Notes: a model not told the origin generated them from the sequence alone. DNA of 64,000 nucleotides from Zingiber officinale (GCF_018446385.1 NC_056000.1:31016011-31080010), one strand, 5' to 3'; counted from the first letter of the stretch, positions 10,493 to 21,624 are shown. Numbers and translations: made by a program.

Positions 10493-10553
10493 CGTTTTTG
10501 TTGCGTCAGACGGCGGTTAGTCCTTCTGAGGCGTACTCGGCTCTGATACCACT

Positions 10554-11593
10554 TGTAGGACCGTTGGGCCGGCTAGAGGGGTTGGTAAATAACCTGTCAA
10601 TTAAAAACAAACAACCCTTCCTCGAACGATTAAGCTAACACTTGTAAAATGAATTAAGCAGATAAATAAGAGCATAAAAGAAAAGACGAGGCACCAGATG
10701 TTTACTTGGTTACAACCGATGTGGTTGTTAATCCAAGGAAAATTAAGCTCAAAAACTCCTTCAGGCGGAGAAGCGTTTAGGCACAGAAAACAGAAGCTTA
10801 ACTACAACTAAAGCATACAAGTGTTTGGAAATAGAATGATCGTGATTATTGAAAAGCTTCTGGACCAAGGCTATATTTATAGCCTTGGTCGGGGCGCCTG
10901 GATGGGTTCCGGGCGCCCTCGGGGGGATAAAATTTATCCCCCAACGGTTGGATCGAGTCAAAGCTCGATCCTGTGAAAAAGTCCCTTCCGGGCGCCCCGG
11001 ATGGTTCCGGGCGCCCCGGACAGCTCCGGGTGCCCCGGATAGTTCCGGGCGCCCTGGAGCCAAAAGTCAACCCAGTTGACTTTTGGTCCGTGCTCTCTTC
11101 TCTGGTTCAGCTCGCCTCTGGTCCGGGTCTTTCTGCTCCGGCTCCGCTTGCTTGGGTGATCTCTGCCATCTGGAATAGGGCTCACCCGAACCCATCTTCC
11201 GGTCTTCTCGAGCGTGCTTCCCTCCGGCTTCTCGTCCCTCGGAATTACCGCGTGTCCCTTCTCGTCCACCAGCGTACTCATCCGCAGACTTCGTCCCTCG
11301 GTCACACCCCGTGCCGACCTTCGCGCTAGCTGCGTCTCTTGCTCCCCGAGCAATCTTCCGCTCCTGCTTTCGTACCTCGGAACCACCGCGCGCACTTCCT
11401 TCTCGTCCGCCGGTGTACTCTTCCGCAGCACCTCATCCCTCGGACGCACCGCGTGCCGTCCTTCTCGCTAGCTGCGTCTTCCGCTCGAGTACCTGTGCTC
11501 CTAAGCTCCTGCACACTTAGACACAAGGTTAAATACAACGCAGGACCTAACTTAACTTGTTGATCACAGCAAAACAACCTTGGGGTTCCAACA
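10554..11593 (-). repeat. 5' LTR of element D
   Basis: The LTR of 1,040 bp is the near-identical partner of 7,886-8,935, including the TATA-centred 28-bp inverted repeat (10,863-10,890) and the GGGCGCC palindrome cluster (about 10,893-11,060). Confidence 0.9.
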
Positions 11594-11598
11594 TCATG

Positions 11599-12354
11599 CA
11601 TATCTATCTAAACATTTTTGAATTATAGACATCCACCAAGGATGTTACTTGTTAATTAATGTCATTAGTCCTTAATAAACAAGGAATTAAAATGATGTAT
11701 GATGATGTTATGGCATACATCAAAAGGAATAATTTTCAAAAGAAAATTTCCTATAACTATATGATGTATGGATGACATGACATGATATTTTTGTGTTTTT
11801 CATAATAAGGCATGAGTGCAAACACAAATACATAAATATGATGTCATGGCATTTGATGAGCAAGCAAAGCATGGCAAGTTAGCATAGATAAAATACCTAG
11901 ATTACCTACCTAAGTATCCTTAACCCTTAGCTAACTTAAAATTTTAAACCATCGATTGTCCACTATTTCACAAGAAAATGTCAAAAACTAAATTTGACAT
12001 TTCTTTTGCTTTTCCTAATTTGTGTCAATTTAAATTAAGCATATCCCTCAAATTTTGGCACAATTTACTCTTTTAAAGAGTAATCAATTGAGTTAAGGCT
12101 TAAATTTGCCTTTAACTTCCTAAGAACATACCAAAATCCCAACTTGATAGTTCTTATGATTTTCTCAAATTGTGTCATTTAAAATTTCATCCAATTTCTC
12201 AAAATATGACACATTTTACTCTTTCCAAGAGTAAACGCTTTATCCTTTTCATTTTCAAAGGTTAATAATAACCTTGAAAATGCTCCTTGAGTGTCAACTT
12301 CATCATAATTGAGTTAACTACCCTTCCACTTAGAGTTGACACTCTCTAACCCAT
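11599..12354 (-). other. Internal region of B between gag and D
   Basis: Non-coding internal DNA of element B downstream of gag. It resembles the stretch after gag of element C (63,429-64,000) when reversed, for example the shared phrases about four pentamers after the gag end and the repeated 'light' A/T-rich phrasing. No coding frame is supported. Confidence 0.5.
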
Positions 12355-14144
12355 CTATGGGGTAGAGAAGATGCTCCTAGGAACCCAAAACATATTGGTG
12401 CTCCTTGGATGCTCTAGGTACTCACTAGGGATAACTTCCCTAGATACCTTCCTACTGACCTTGTTTGGCTTCTTAGAAGCCTTGGTCACATTTTCTAGGT
12501 CAACCCTAGGGATTGCTTCCCTTGTGACCTTCTTTGTGACTTTCTTGGACTTCTTAGAAGTCTTAGTCACATTTGTTGCAAAAATACTCTTAGGAATAAC
12601 CTCCCTAGTATTCTTGACTTGACCACTAGATCTAGGGTTTGTTCCATAACTATATGGAACTCTATGGTAAGTAGGTACATCCTTTTTGGTTTTAGGTTTG
12701 TATCCCAAACCTCTATGGCCCTTGGATGACCCTTGTTGTCCTAAACATAGATTTTGCTCATTTTGCCCTTTAAGGATATTTTCCATCCTTTTTAGGGTCT
12801 TTTCTAGTTTGTCAAGTCTTGACCTCAAGACTTAATTTTCCATCACTAAGTCCTTAGTTTTTGGTTTTCCATTAAGTCCATGAGCATTTTTGTTTCTAGG
12901 CTTGTAGCTAAAATCCTTAGAGTTCTTGCCTAAAATTCCATCTACCTTCCTAACCCTAGGTGTGATAGTTTTAGCATGGAGAGCCATGTGTTTTTCCTTA
13001 ATGCTATCATGCTCTCTATTCTTATGGTAAATAACATTAAAATGATAAAGACTTGACTTAGCATGCTTTTTACCATTGTTCAAAGGAGTAGGCTCAATAA
13101 ATGATACATTTCTTTTTACCTTGGAGACTCCCCCTTGAAGTGTGCTTCCTCCTTGAGCCTTGACCGCCTTCTTCCCCTTGGGACATTGACTCCGGTAATG
13201 TCCCTTTTGATTGCACAAAAAACACACAATGTGCTCCTTGCTCCTTATCCGGGAGCGGTCTCCTTGGGCTTCTCTTTGCCCTTTGGTGCCACTTGGCCCT
13301 TCTTCTTGGCCAATTTGGGGCACTTGCTCTTGTAGTGCCCTTTCCCCCTACATTCAAAACATATGATATGATTTTTATTAATAATTGACACAATTATACC
13401 TTTAGATGTAGGGGTGGCTTCTTCTCCTTTGGATATGGATGTGGAGGCTTCCTCTTGATCCGATGATGATTCTCCTCCAATAGATTTGACTCGATTTGTG
13501 GAGGTGGAAACTTCTTCATCCTCTTCTCTTCTTGACCCGGATGTGGAGACTTCTCCTTCTTCTTGATCCGGTGTCACCAAAAATTGCTCCCCCTCAATCC
13601 TAGAGGTGGAGGCTTCTTCATCTTCATCTTGTACATGGAACAAGGAGTATGCCCTCTCCTTGCCCTCTTCATTGCATTCCTTTGAAGATGAGGCTTCTTG
13701 GACTTCTTCTTCTTCGGAAGTTGAGCATCTCTCAACTTCGGAGTCCTCTTGATTTTGATCCATCGAGTCACCCTCTTTGGATTCTTCGTGATTTGGTACA
13801 GTGGAGGGGATCTCATGAATCTTTGCTAACTTGCTCCATAGCTCTTTGGCATCCTTGAATTCCCCAACTTTCTCCAATATGTTGCTCAGCAATAGATTGA
13901 CCAAAAGCTTGATCACTTTGTCATTGACCTCACATCTTTGGATTTGTTCTTGGCTCCATTTGTTTTTCTCGAGAGGCTTGCCCTTGGAGTTTGTTGGAGC
14001 TTCAAATCCTTCCATGAGAGCAAACCATTGCTCTATCTCCATCATCAAGAAATTCTCGATCTTTGATTTCCAAAGATCGAAGCTTGTTGAAATAAATGAT
14101 GGAGGCACCCTTGTATCGAATCCAAGCCTGTCTTGGAATTCCAT
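12355..14144 (-). mobile_element. gag region of element B
   Basis: This minus-strand gag region starts at MEFQDRLGFDTRVPP and is closely related to the gag of element C. An N-terminal domain (FDLWKSKIENFLMMEIEQWFALMEGF; DAKELWSKLAKIHE) is followed by a long acidic Ser/Glu-rich tract, two zinc knuckles (CFECRGKGHYKSKC and CFLCNQKGHYRSQC) and a basic tail with a coiled segment. The region is broken in about two places and is treated as a fossil. Confidence 0.8.
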
Positions 14145-14252
14145 TTGAAGTTGAGCTTCTTGTGATGAAGTCTTAGACTTGTAGAATTACTCCAACTTTT
14201 TCACCCTCTAGCTTTGCCCCTTCCGGCGATGATTCCGGTGAAGAGCGGCCTA

Positions 14253-14264
14253 GCTCTTATACCA
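14253..14264 (-). other. Primer binding site of element B
   Basis: On the minus strand this reads TGGTATAAGAGC, one base from the usual plant copia PBS complementary to the initiator tRNA-Met 3' end, placed two bases inside the 5' LTR. Confidence 0.8.
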
Positions 14265-14266
14265 CT

Positions 14267-15938
14267 TGTTGGAACCGAAATGTAGCTAGAGGGAGGGTGA
14301 ATAGCTCGTCGCGTGCTAGGTGCTCGTCGTTGCTTGTTTCTTTGATGGCGTGCAGCATAAATACAAGAAACAAAAACATACAACGCTAACACTTAAGGAT
14401 TTACTTGGTATCCACCTCACAAGAGGTGACTAATCCAAGGATCCACACACACGCACCCTCCACTAATAAAGCACTCCTTTACGGTAACTACCAAAGGCGG
14501 AGAAACCCTACAAGACTCTCAATACAAGAAGAAAGAAAAAGGGCAGTAAAGAACAAGCAAAAGCTTACAAGAAGTGTAATAAAAACCCTAACCCTAACTT
14601 CTCTTCTTCGCCTCTTGACTTGGACAAAACTTCCAAGAATCTTCAAGATCTGGCGTGGAGAGCTCTGTGGAGAAGCTGTGGAGTTGCCTGTGAAGATCGA
14701 AGCTGTATGCGTGAAGTTCTGAGATGAATCGGTGAAGCGCTACCGAAGGAATCGAACGCCTGCAGCTAAATACGACGTTAACGGTCGAATCTCGATCGAT
14801 TGGAACGCTCCCAATCGATCAGGGAGGCTTTGGATCGATTGACCGATCGATCCAGAGCGCCTCTGTGCTCTCTGGAATAGCCTGGATCGATCGATCGATC
14901 GATCCAGGGCTTATTGCGCGAAATCGCGCCTCCCAATCGATCGACTGATCGATTGGGAGCTCTGGATCGATCGCACGATCGATCCAAAGGGGCTCTGTTC
15001 GCGCGACACTTCTCCCCAATCGATCCACTGATCGATTGGGATAATGCCTGTCGCGGGGACTCACCCGATCGATCGACCGATCGATTGGGCATGATCCAAT
15101 CGATTGGCTGATCGATCCAGATCTTGATTTTTGCCCAAAACTAAGTCCAAAGCCCCCTAAACCAACATCCAGTCAACCATGACTTGTTGGTAACATAAAA
15201 CCTAGCATCTGATCACCCTTGACCAGCTAGGACTCTCTCACCAAGTGTCTGGTCAATCCCTTTGACCCACTTGGACTTTTCTCCTCTTGTCAAGTATCCG
15301 GTCAATCCCTTTGACCTACTTGAACTTTTCTTCCTCGTGCCAAGTATCCGGTCAATCCCTTTAACCTACTTGGACTTTCACCATATGTCTGGTCAACCTT
15401 GACCCATCTGGATTTCCCCGTGCCTGGCTTCACTCACCAGGACTTCCCTTCTGCCTAGCTTCACTAACTAGGACTTCTCTTCTGCCTGGCTTCACTCACC
15501 AGGTCTTTCACCTAGCTTCACTCACTAGGATTTTCACCTGGCTTCACTCACCAGAATTTTCACCTGGCTTCACACACCAGGATTTTCCTCTACCTGGCTT
15601 CACTCACCAGGACTTTCCTCTGCCTGGCTTCACTCACCAGGACTTCCTTTGCCTACCCTCCAAGTTAGGAATTTCACCTGGCTTCACTCACCAGGATTTT
15701 CCAGTCAAGTATCAAGTCAACCTTGACCTACTTGACTCTCCATCACAATCTCCACACATGAACAATTGCACCTGCAATCTCTATGTGTTGTCTACATGTA
15801 TTGTCAAACATGTATTGTCAACATGTATTGTCAAACCATCAAAACATAAACATTAAGACTCGAGCTTGACCCAATTCAAGCTCAGTCAAACTAGGTCAAC
15901 CTTGACCTGAGGAATATTGCACCAACAATCTCCCAACA
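14267..15938 (-). repeat. 5' LTR of element B
   Basis: The LTR of 1,672 bp is the partner of 4,633-6,403 at about 96% identity by eye. It has 10 CCTGG-type hairpin units against 12 in the partner, and three against four of the CCAAGT...GGTCAA nested units. The ATCGAT palindrome array lies at about 14,790-15,120. Confidence 0.87.
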
Positions 15939-15943
15939 TTCAC

Positions 15944-16900
15944 CCTCCAAATCACAATGAAAATACTTTATGACACTAGAATGTTGGGTTTTCACAAGAA
16001 CTCTGAAGTTGTTGAAAATGGTTAGATAATCAGACCCGTGTTTCATAAAATAGACTCAAGTGTAATGAGTGTAATCATCAATAAACAAAACATAATACCT
16101 TGACCCCCTTTTATAGAATAGGAGAGGATCCGCACATTTCAGAATGGATAAGATCAAATGGAGCAGAAAAAAATAAAGACTTTTAGAAAATGATAAGGCA
16201 GAAAATTTGGCCAGTTTATAACCACTACAATCAGAAATATCAGAACTTTTTAAATATCCTAATATTCCTGTAAAAGTTAAAAACTGCAAATGAGATGCTG
16301 AAAAATGACCTAAATGAGAGTGCCACAAATAAAAATAAAAAAATGAATTATTCAAATGAAAAGATGATAAATCTACACTCAAAGCTACAACTTATGGTAC
16401 TTTGAGTCGATCTAAAATATAGAGTCCTCCTTGCCTATGACCTGTCCTAATCAGCCTCTGAGATTATTGGTCCTGAACATAACAATTGGATGAAGAAAAA
16501 GATATTAGGTATCCAGACTCACATAATTGACTAACAGAAATAAGATTTAAAGCAAGACTCGGAATATAATAAACATCAGTAAGAGATAAACAAGATGTAA
16601 CAATTGAACCGATACCTACTAATGCCATTGGAGTATCATCAGCAGTCACAATAGATATAGATGAACGGAAAGAAAAAAAATAAAAGATGATAAATTAGAT
16701 GACATATGATGGGAGGCACCAAAGTCCAAAATCCATAAGGATGAAGATATGCCTGAAATAACCAGATGATGATAAACCTATATGAGAGGAAACTGACATG
16801 GCAGAGGGTGTGAAGCAAGGAACTGTTGAAATTACTCCAATATATACGAATCAGATTTTCATGAAGCATCTGCACGATCAGACATGATGACAGAACGAAT
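15944..16900 (-). mobile_element. old copia element 1, protease to integrase part
   Basis: Minus-strand copia remains in the order protease/linker (about 16,650-16,460, phrase LTDVYYIPSLALNLISVSQL), the GAG-pre-integrase segment (LWHSHLGHFSASHLQFL, about 16,330) and early integrase core (YYVLFIDDYTHYT, about 16,060). The sequence continues at 4,632 on the far side of element B. It is strongly decayed with many breaks. The 5' limit is uncertain; nothing recognisable as its LTR was found to the right. Confidence 0.8.
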
Positions 16901-16989
16901 AATGCTCAGAATAACCAAACTGTAAGGATACACATCTATACGATCCATAAAAACTGGTGTCAGGATGACCCGTGGTCTCACAGAGAATT

Positions 16990-17290
16990 TGAGGCAGAAA
17001 AGGATGTCAAACGTAGAAATCGGCAGCACAGGACGTCGGTGTCGAAATCAATAGAAAAGGACGTCAATACCAAAATTGATAACACAGGGTGTCGGCACCG
17101 AAATCGACAAAAAGAGCGTCGACATTGAAATTAGTAACATAGTACGTCTGCTCAAAATTGGCAGAAAAGAGCATCGACACTGAAATCTATAAAAAAGAGC
17201 GTCAGCTCCGAAATCGACAGGGTGGGTCGTCAGTGTCGAAATCGATAGGACAAGGCATCGACGCCTAAATTAGCAACAACGGGAGGAGAC
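16990..17290. repeat. Degenerate minisatellite, unit about 30 bp
   Basis: Ten or so imperfect repeats of a phrase like AAATCGACAGAAAAGGACGTC or GTCGGCACCGAAATCGACA run head to tail. The repeats are diverged and irregular in spacing. They lie just upstream (on the minus strand) of the old copia protease region and might belong to its 5' end. Confidence 0.55.
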
Positions 17291-19740
17291 AACAGCGGCA
17301 ACAATAAATAATAACAGGGGACGGCATAACCCCTAAACCCAAATCTGAATCCAACCAACTAGAACCCGACCCTAATAACCGGATTCAAAATAACTTTTTT
17401 AAAATTATTTTTTCTATAATTTTTTAGTTTTTATCTCAATACTCTATCATTATTATACTGACATTGATATATCTTAATTTTTAAAATAAAATTTAATTTA
17501 ACCACAAACCCTATTAAATCTTAAATTTGGGTTAACCCGGGTCAACCTGAATTCGACACCGAAACTTTGAAGTATATTCATTTCGCATTTTTTTAAAAAA
17601 TATTTTAATATTGTTATTTCACTTAATTTATTATTAACATAATATTTTAAAAACATAGTTACCTAATTTAATTCAAAAGTAAATAACAAACAAAAAATGA
17701 TAGCAAACAAATAACTAGGAAACAAAAGTATAAATATATATAAAAAATTAACACTATATTTTTTAATACTTAAATCATCAAAATAGATCGTACAATTAAA
17801 AAGATATTTGTTGTAGAGCATAGATAAAGTGATGATGGTGACACTGACAATAATAGTGTGTTGCAACAATGATGTGCGGTAGACATGCGGCAAAGGATTT
17901 AAAGGGTAAATTAGGGTTAGGAAAAAAATAAGAAAGGGATTAAATGAGGAACAAGAAATAAGGTGAAATAGAAAAAAGAAAATATATGAGAAAAGAAAAA
18001 TAAAACAAATAAAACGGAAGAAGAGAGAAAAAACATGTGAGAGAGAAAAAATCAAAATAATTTTCAAAGCATATTATTATTATTTTTTTAAGGAGGTAGG
18101 GGAGGTCGCAACTCCTTTGACATACTTAGCTACGCCCTGATGTTATCCACGCTGCATGGTAAATTGTTCCTTCTATTCCGAACTTGCTATTTCTTGGAAA
18201 TTTGTTGGGAAAGTGTACATATTTCTAGAGAAAAAAAAAACAAGATAAAAGGGAGAACAAACTTCATGACCTATTGAATCGACTAACATACAAAATTGAA
18301 AGACTACGTATAAATATTAAATTTCAATTGTTATCCAAACAAACTTAACTGTCCTTGGAAGGCAGTTTCTTTTCCAGCATTGCGGTTGTCAAAACGAAGA
18401 GTCAAAATATTTATTTATTTATTTGTGATAATTCAACCAAAATTTCATCCAATGAATCACAGTGATATATATGACCTTTCTAATGACGGATCCAGACAAA
18501 AAAAAAATGCTCAAAGATGAAAATTGAAGTTTGTTTTCTTTTTTGTTGCCCCTCGGACTATAGTATACTGGTGGAATTTTCCAAAAATAAGGGGTACTCA
18601 AGTACACCCCTACTCTCCCCTAGATCTGCCACTGGACCTTTCCATCTAGTTTATTTATCAGATAAATTTAAATTGCAATTTATACCTAACTAAAGATCCA
18701 TCGGATAATCGTCTTTATTAGAATTCGAATTTGATCCTTTATTTGTTCTCTTGAATTACTTTATCATTATATCCTTATGTAGGGAAGAGACAATATATTA
18801 ACTTGACCATAAAATATGTAAAATACATCAACCTAATCTACGATATATTTATGGGTTGGAAATACGATTACTATATTGGAAAGATATGTTAAAAATAATA
18901 GGTTTAAAAAGATTAAAAATATTTTAATTAGTATAAGGTTTTTTTTAAGGTAGAACTCATATGGTGTGGTTTTGAATAAAGTTACAGAAGGTAAGTAGAT
19001 TAAGAGCCATCGGATGTTTGCAGTAATATCTAGAGCAGTTCAAGAATGATTGGATACTTGCAGAAATATCTGAAGCAGATAAAAGTGATCAGATATTTAT
19101 GAAGAAGCCCAAACCATGATATTTACAAGGAGACTCAGACCACGAGAATAATTATGATATCATTCGTTTGAGGGAATTTGTTGAGAATATAATCAAAATC
19201 CTATACTAAAAAGAAATAGAAAAGATTATGAATTTAAAAAGATAAAAATATTTTATTGGTATAAGATCTTTTGAGTAAAACTCAAAATAAAATCATAAAA
19301 ATTTAAGTCCAAAATAAATAATATCAAGAGTGACAATTCAGATAGATTGGATGGATTTGAGTCGAATTGAAGTGATCATGAGGATTTTATTAAAAAAATC
19401 TCAATGCAAACTCAACTCGAACATGAATAATTTGATTAAAAATATTTTTTTTATTTTTTATTTTTATTTTAATATTTTTTTATTATCATACTAATATTAA
19501 TATTAATATATATTTTTTAAAATAAAATAAAATTTAATTTTAAAAATTTATTAAATTTTAAATTTAAGTCAATCAGATCCATCTGATTTTTTTAACATAA
19601 CTTTAATACTAACTCATCCCAATTCCATCCGAATCTGAAAACTCTCGATTTAAATTTGATATTTTTCTAATAGATATGGATGGTGGAATATATTCGAGGC
19701 GCCACCAGTGAATAGTGATACCCCACTTGCGAATGGACCA
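17291..19740. other. AT-rich intergenic DNA
   Basis: No gene is supported here. Stretches at about 17,395-17,560 and 19,440-19,600 resemble each other loosely (TTTTTAAAATAAAATTTAATTT core, then an ATTAAAT..TTAAATTT phrase), like two old copies of one dispersed repeat. A small element candidate lies at 18,483-18,632. Confidence 0.5.
18483..18632. mobile_element. Possible small inverted-repeat element (MITE-like)
   Basis: About 150 bp is bounded by imperfect inverted ends (ATGACGGATCCAG at the left, CTAGATCTGCCAC at the right). The right phrase is typical of plant DNA-element ends reading GTGGCGGATCCAG. No clear target duplication was found. Confidence 0.3.
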
Positions 19741-19754
19741 CACGGGTACCTCCA

Positions 19755-19807
19755 TTGACTTGCTGCAATGTGGTCAAAAACTATAGTTGTGGAAGCGGAT
19801 GACGTCA
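19755..19807 (+). promoter_or_regulatory. W-boxes and TGACGTCA site upstream of the NIMIN-like gene
   Basis: Within 53 bp are a W-box TTGACT (19,755-19,760), an inverted W-box GGTCAA (19,772-19,777) and a palindromic bZIP/TGA site TGACGTCA (19,800-19,807). They end about 160 bp before the chosen ATG. WRKY and TGA factors are the known regulators of salicylate-responsive genes such as NIMINs, so the cluster fits the product. A possible TATA box is TGTATAAG at 19,903-19,910. Confidence 0.55.
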
Positions 19808-19966
19808 CTGTAATTTCATCATCATACCTCGGGGATCTCGTCGCAAATGCTCAGACCGCATAAAGTTTTCTATGCATCGAACGTCCTCTTGTTAGTTGTT
19901 ATTGTATAAGTCATGATTCTCCCAGAAGCGCTTTACTTTTCCCCGTCTCCCACCACCGCTTCGATT

Positions 19967-20416
19967 ATGGAGATCGCCGCGGCGGAGAGGAGGAGGAGAA
20001 AGCGTGAACCGGGCGACGCAGTGGGCGCGGTTCGGCCGGCAGCTCGGCGACGCTCGGCGACGACGGAGGACGTCACGGACGACGAGGTCGAGGAGTTCTT
20101 CGCCATCCTCAGCCGGATGCGCGAGGCGACCCGGTTACTTGCCCCGAGCGCCGCCGCGGGCAGGGAGGCGGCGAAGGCGGAGTCCGCTCCGCGGTGGCGG
20201 CCGGCGTTCGAGCGCGAGGACTTCGAGGAGGCAGGCGCAGCAGAGTCCGCCTCGCGGCGGAGGGACCGGAGGAGCGTGGCGAGCGAGGGGTGGGAGAGAT
20301 CGAGGAAGGCGGCGGCGGAGAGGGAGGACGACTGCGACGAGGAGGAAAGGGTGGCGGAGAACGGAACGGCAGGGCGCTCCCTCGATCTGAACGAGGAGCC
20401 AGCTGGCGATGAGTGA
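19967..20416 (+). CDS. NIMIN/NRR-like NPR1-interacting protein
   Basis: A single-exon gene of 149 codons, small and highly charged. Residues 38-48 (DDEVEEFFAIL) match the NPR1-binding motif of NIMIN2/NRR-type proteins, residues 77-88 (WRPAFEREDFEE) match the second conserved family motif, and residues 139-145 (LDLNEEP) form a C-terminal EAR repression motif. A basic run (RRRRKR, residues 8-13) could be a nuclear signal. The family binds NPR1 in the nucleus and damps salicylic-acid-dependent defence gene expression. I chose the ATG at 19,967 because MEIAAAERR begins the family-like part and a likely TATA box is close to an upstream in-frame ATG at 19,913, which would add 18 unremarkable residues. 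GC content is far above the flanks, as is common for monocot single-exon genes. Confidence 0.82.
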   Translation: MEIAAAERRRRKREPGDAVGAVRPAARRRSATTEDVTDDEVEEFFAILSRMREATRLLAPSAAAGREAAKAESAPRWRPAFEREDFEEAGAAESASRRRDRRSVASEGWERSRKAAAEREDDCDEEERVAENGTAGRSLDLNEEPAGDE

Positions 20417-21480
20417 CGTGACTGATTGCATCGGTGAGTCTGCTTTCCGGTGACTGCATCGCTCGAATGCATTTCGAACTTATGGAGTAATTTTTCGTCA
20501 TGTAATTTGTTTAAATCCCGCGCAATATGTAAAAATAAAAAATCTATGCAAAATTGTCATAATTATAATCTCTTCTCGGTGTTTTGTTTTTGTGCTTGAA
20601 CGGCTCATGATGCTGAGCTGTCCATTAAAATTTATCTGTATTTTTTGAATTTATTCTTATAGTCAGGAAAATTTTTATGGGATGGAATTGGTCATTTTCA
20701 AAATTAGGTGAATCGCAAGAGTTAAGTTGTTAGATTACATTAAAAAAAACCCTTATTTTTCATTGATATGCTCGTGTAAGAAAATGTAATCGAAAAACTT
20801 AATTCATTTTTTAAAAAAGACGGGAGCATCTGCTGTGATAACTTGCACTAGAACTACTAAAACTAAGAATTGTAATTCTATTAATACTAATATTTATAAT
20901 TTTTAAAATTAATTTAATATGTTCAAATAGAAATTTAATTGGTTATAATATTTGTAAAAATTATATTAAAAAAAAAATATTAATCGAAAAACATCGTGTA
21001 GGTATTGTATTAATGGCCCAAACAAATGATCTCGCAGTCAAATTTAAGTTTCCAATATTTACGTACTACTGATTAACAAGTCAAGTATAACTGATCAAGT
21101 TTAAGCGAAGGCTTAACCACGCGAAGTCACGGTGCTGCTGGAGCGGAAACTTCCACGAGGTTGCAGCAGAGCAGACAGAGGGTTTTCCCATCTTCATGAA
21201 GTGGTTGCGACTTTGGACTTTTCCTTTGTGTTTTTTTCTTTTTGGGTTTCAAATTTCAATAATGTGGCTTTAATTATTAGACTGGCCCTGAACGTTTTGC
21301 AATTTAGAAATAGAACGACCTTGACCTATGGAACAACGAAGGCAAGTCTTTTTTAAATGTATGGCCGACGAAAGCGACACCGCACCATACATCGATCTCT
21401 TGCATATTTGATTAATCATCCATTATCCAAATTATGCGATCCAATTAATTTTGTAACTTTGCTGAAATTTTTGTGTAGAA
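20417..21480. other. Intergenic region after the NIMIN-like gene
   Basis: Probable 3' UTR with A-rich polyadenylation-type signals (AATAAAA near 20,532), then AT-rich DNA. I see no further gene. Confidence 0.5.
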
Positions 21481-21506
21481 GAAGAAAAATATAGCGTGCA
21501 CGGCTA

Positions 21507-21530
21507 CCGTGCCGTGCCGTGCCGTGCCGT
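21507..21530. repeat. (CCGTG)n microsatellite
   Basis: Nearly five perfect tandem copies of CCGTG lie about 95 bp past the stop codon of the NAC gene. Confidence 0.85.
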
Positions 21531-21624
21531 TCCTTCGGAAACAGGCACGTTGATTGATTTGCACTCGCCGAGCACAGCTAGCAATCACTGATGGCCCAAG
21601 CAATCGGTCGACGATCTTCGTTTC

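Larger units (their letters stand above)
7886..11593 (-). mobile_element. Element D, compact gag-only LTR element (TR-GAG-like)
   Basis: The element is complete at both ends. LTRs are 7,886-8,935 and 10,554-11,593, flanked by the target duplication TCATG (7,881-7,885 and 11,594-11,598). The PBS is GCTCTGATACCA on plus (10,540-10,551), the complement of initiator tRNA-Met, two bases from the 5' LTR. The polypurine tract (plus ATCTCCCCCTTTTTGG, from 8,936) adjoins the 3' LTR. The internal part is only about 1.6 kb and codes for one Gag-like protein. The two LTRs differ at about 17 sites plus one 10-base indel by my count (about 1.6%), pointing to insertion within the last million years or so (inference). 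It looks whole as a non-autonomous element. Confidence 0.92.
4633..15938 (-). mobile_element. LTR element B, gag-only, with element D nested inside
   Basis: A non-autonomous LTR element on the minus strand. LTRs are at 4,633-6,403 and 14,267-15,938, with the 5-bp target duplication TTCAC at 4,628-4,632 and 15,939-15,943. A PBS complementary to initiator tRNA-Met (TGGTATAAGAGC on the minus strand, 14,264-14,253) adjoins the 5' LTR and a polypurine tract (minus strand TCAAAAAGGGGGAGAT) adjoins the 3' LTR at 6,404. Internally it has gag at about 14,144-12,355 and no pol. Element D (7,886-11,593) is inserted in its 3' internal region. The LTRs differ by about 4% by eye, which is about 1-2 My at a grass-like rate (inference). 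The gag region carries about two breaks. Confidence 0.9.

Noticed and set aside
19913-19966. Upstream in-frame ATG of the NIMIN-like gene as start
   Set aside because: The added 18 residues are not family-like and the ATG sits almost on the likely TATA box.
19933-20501. Long frames antisense to the NIMIN-like gene
   Set aside because: High GC keeps shadow frames open; only the sense frame shows NPR1-binding and EAR motifs.
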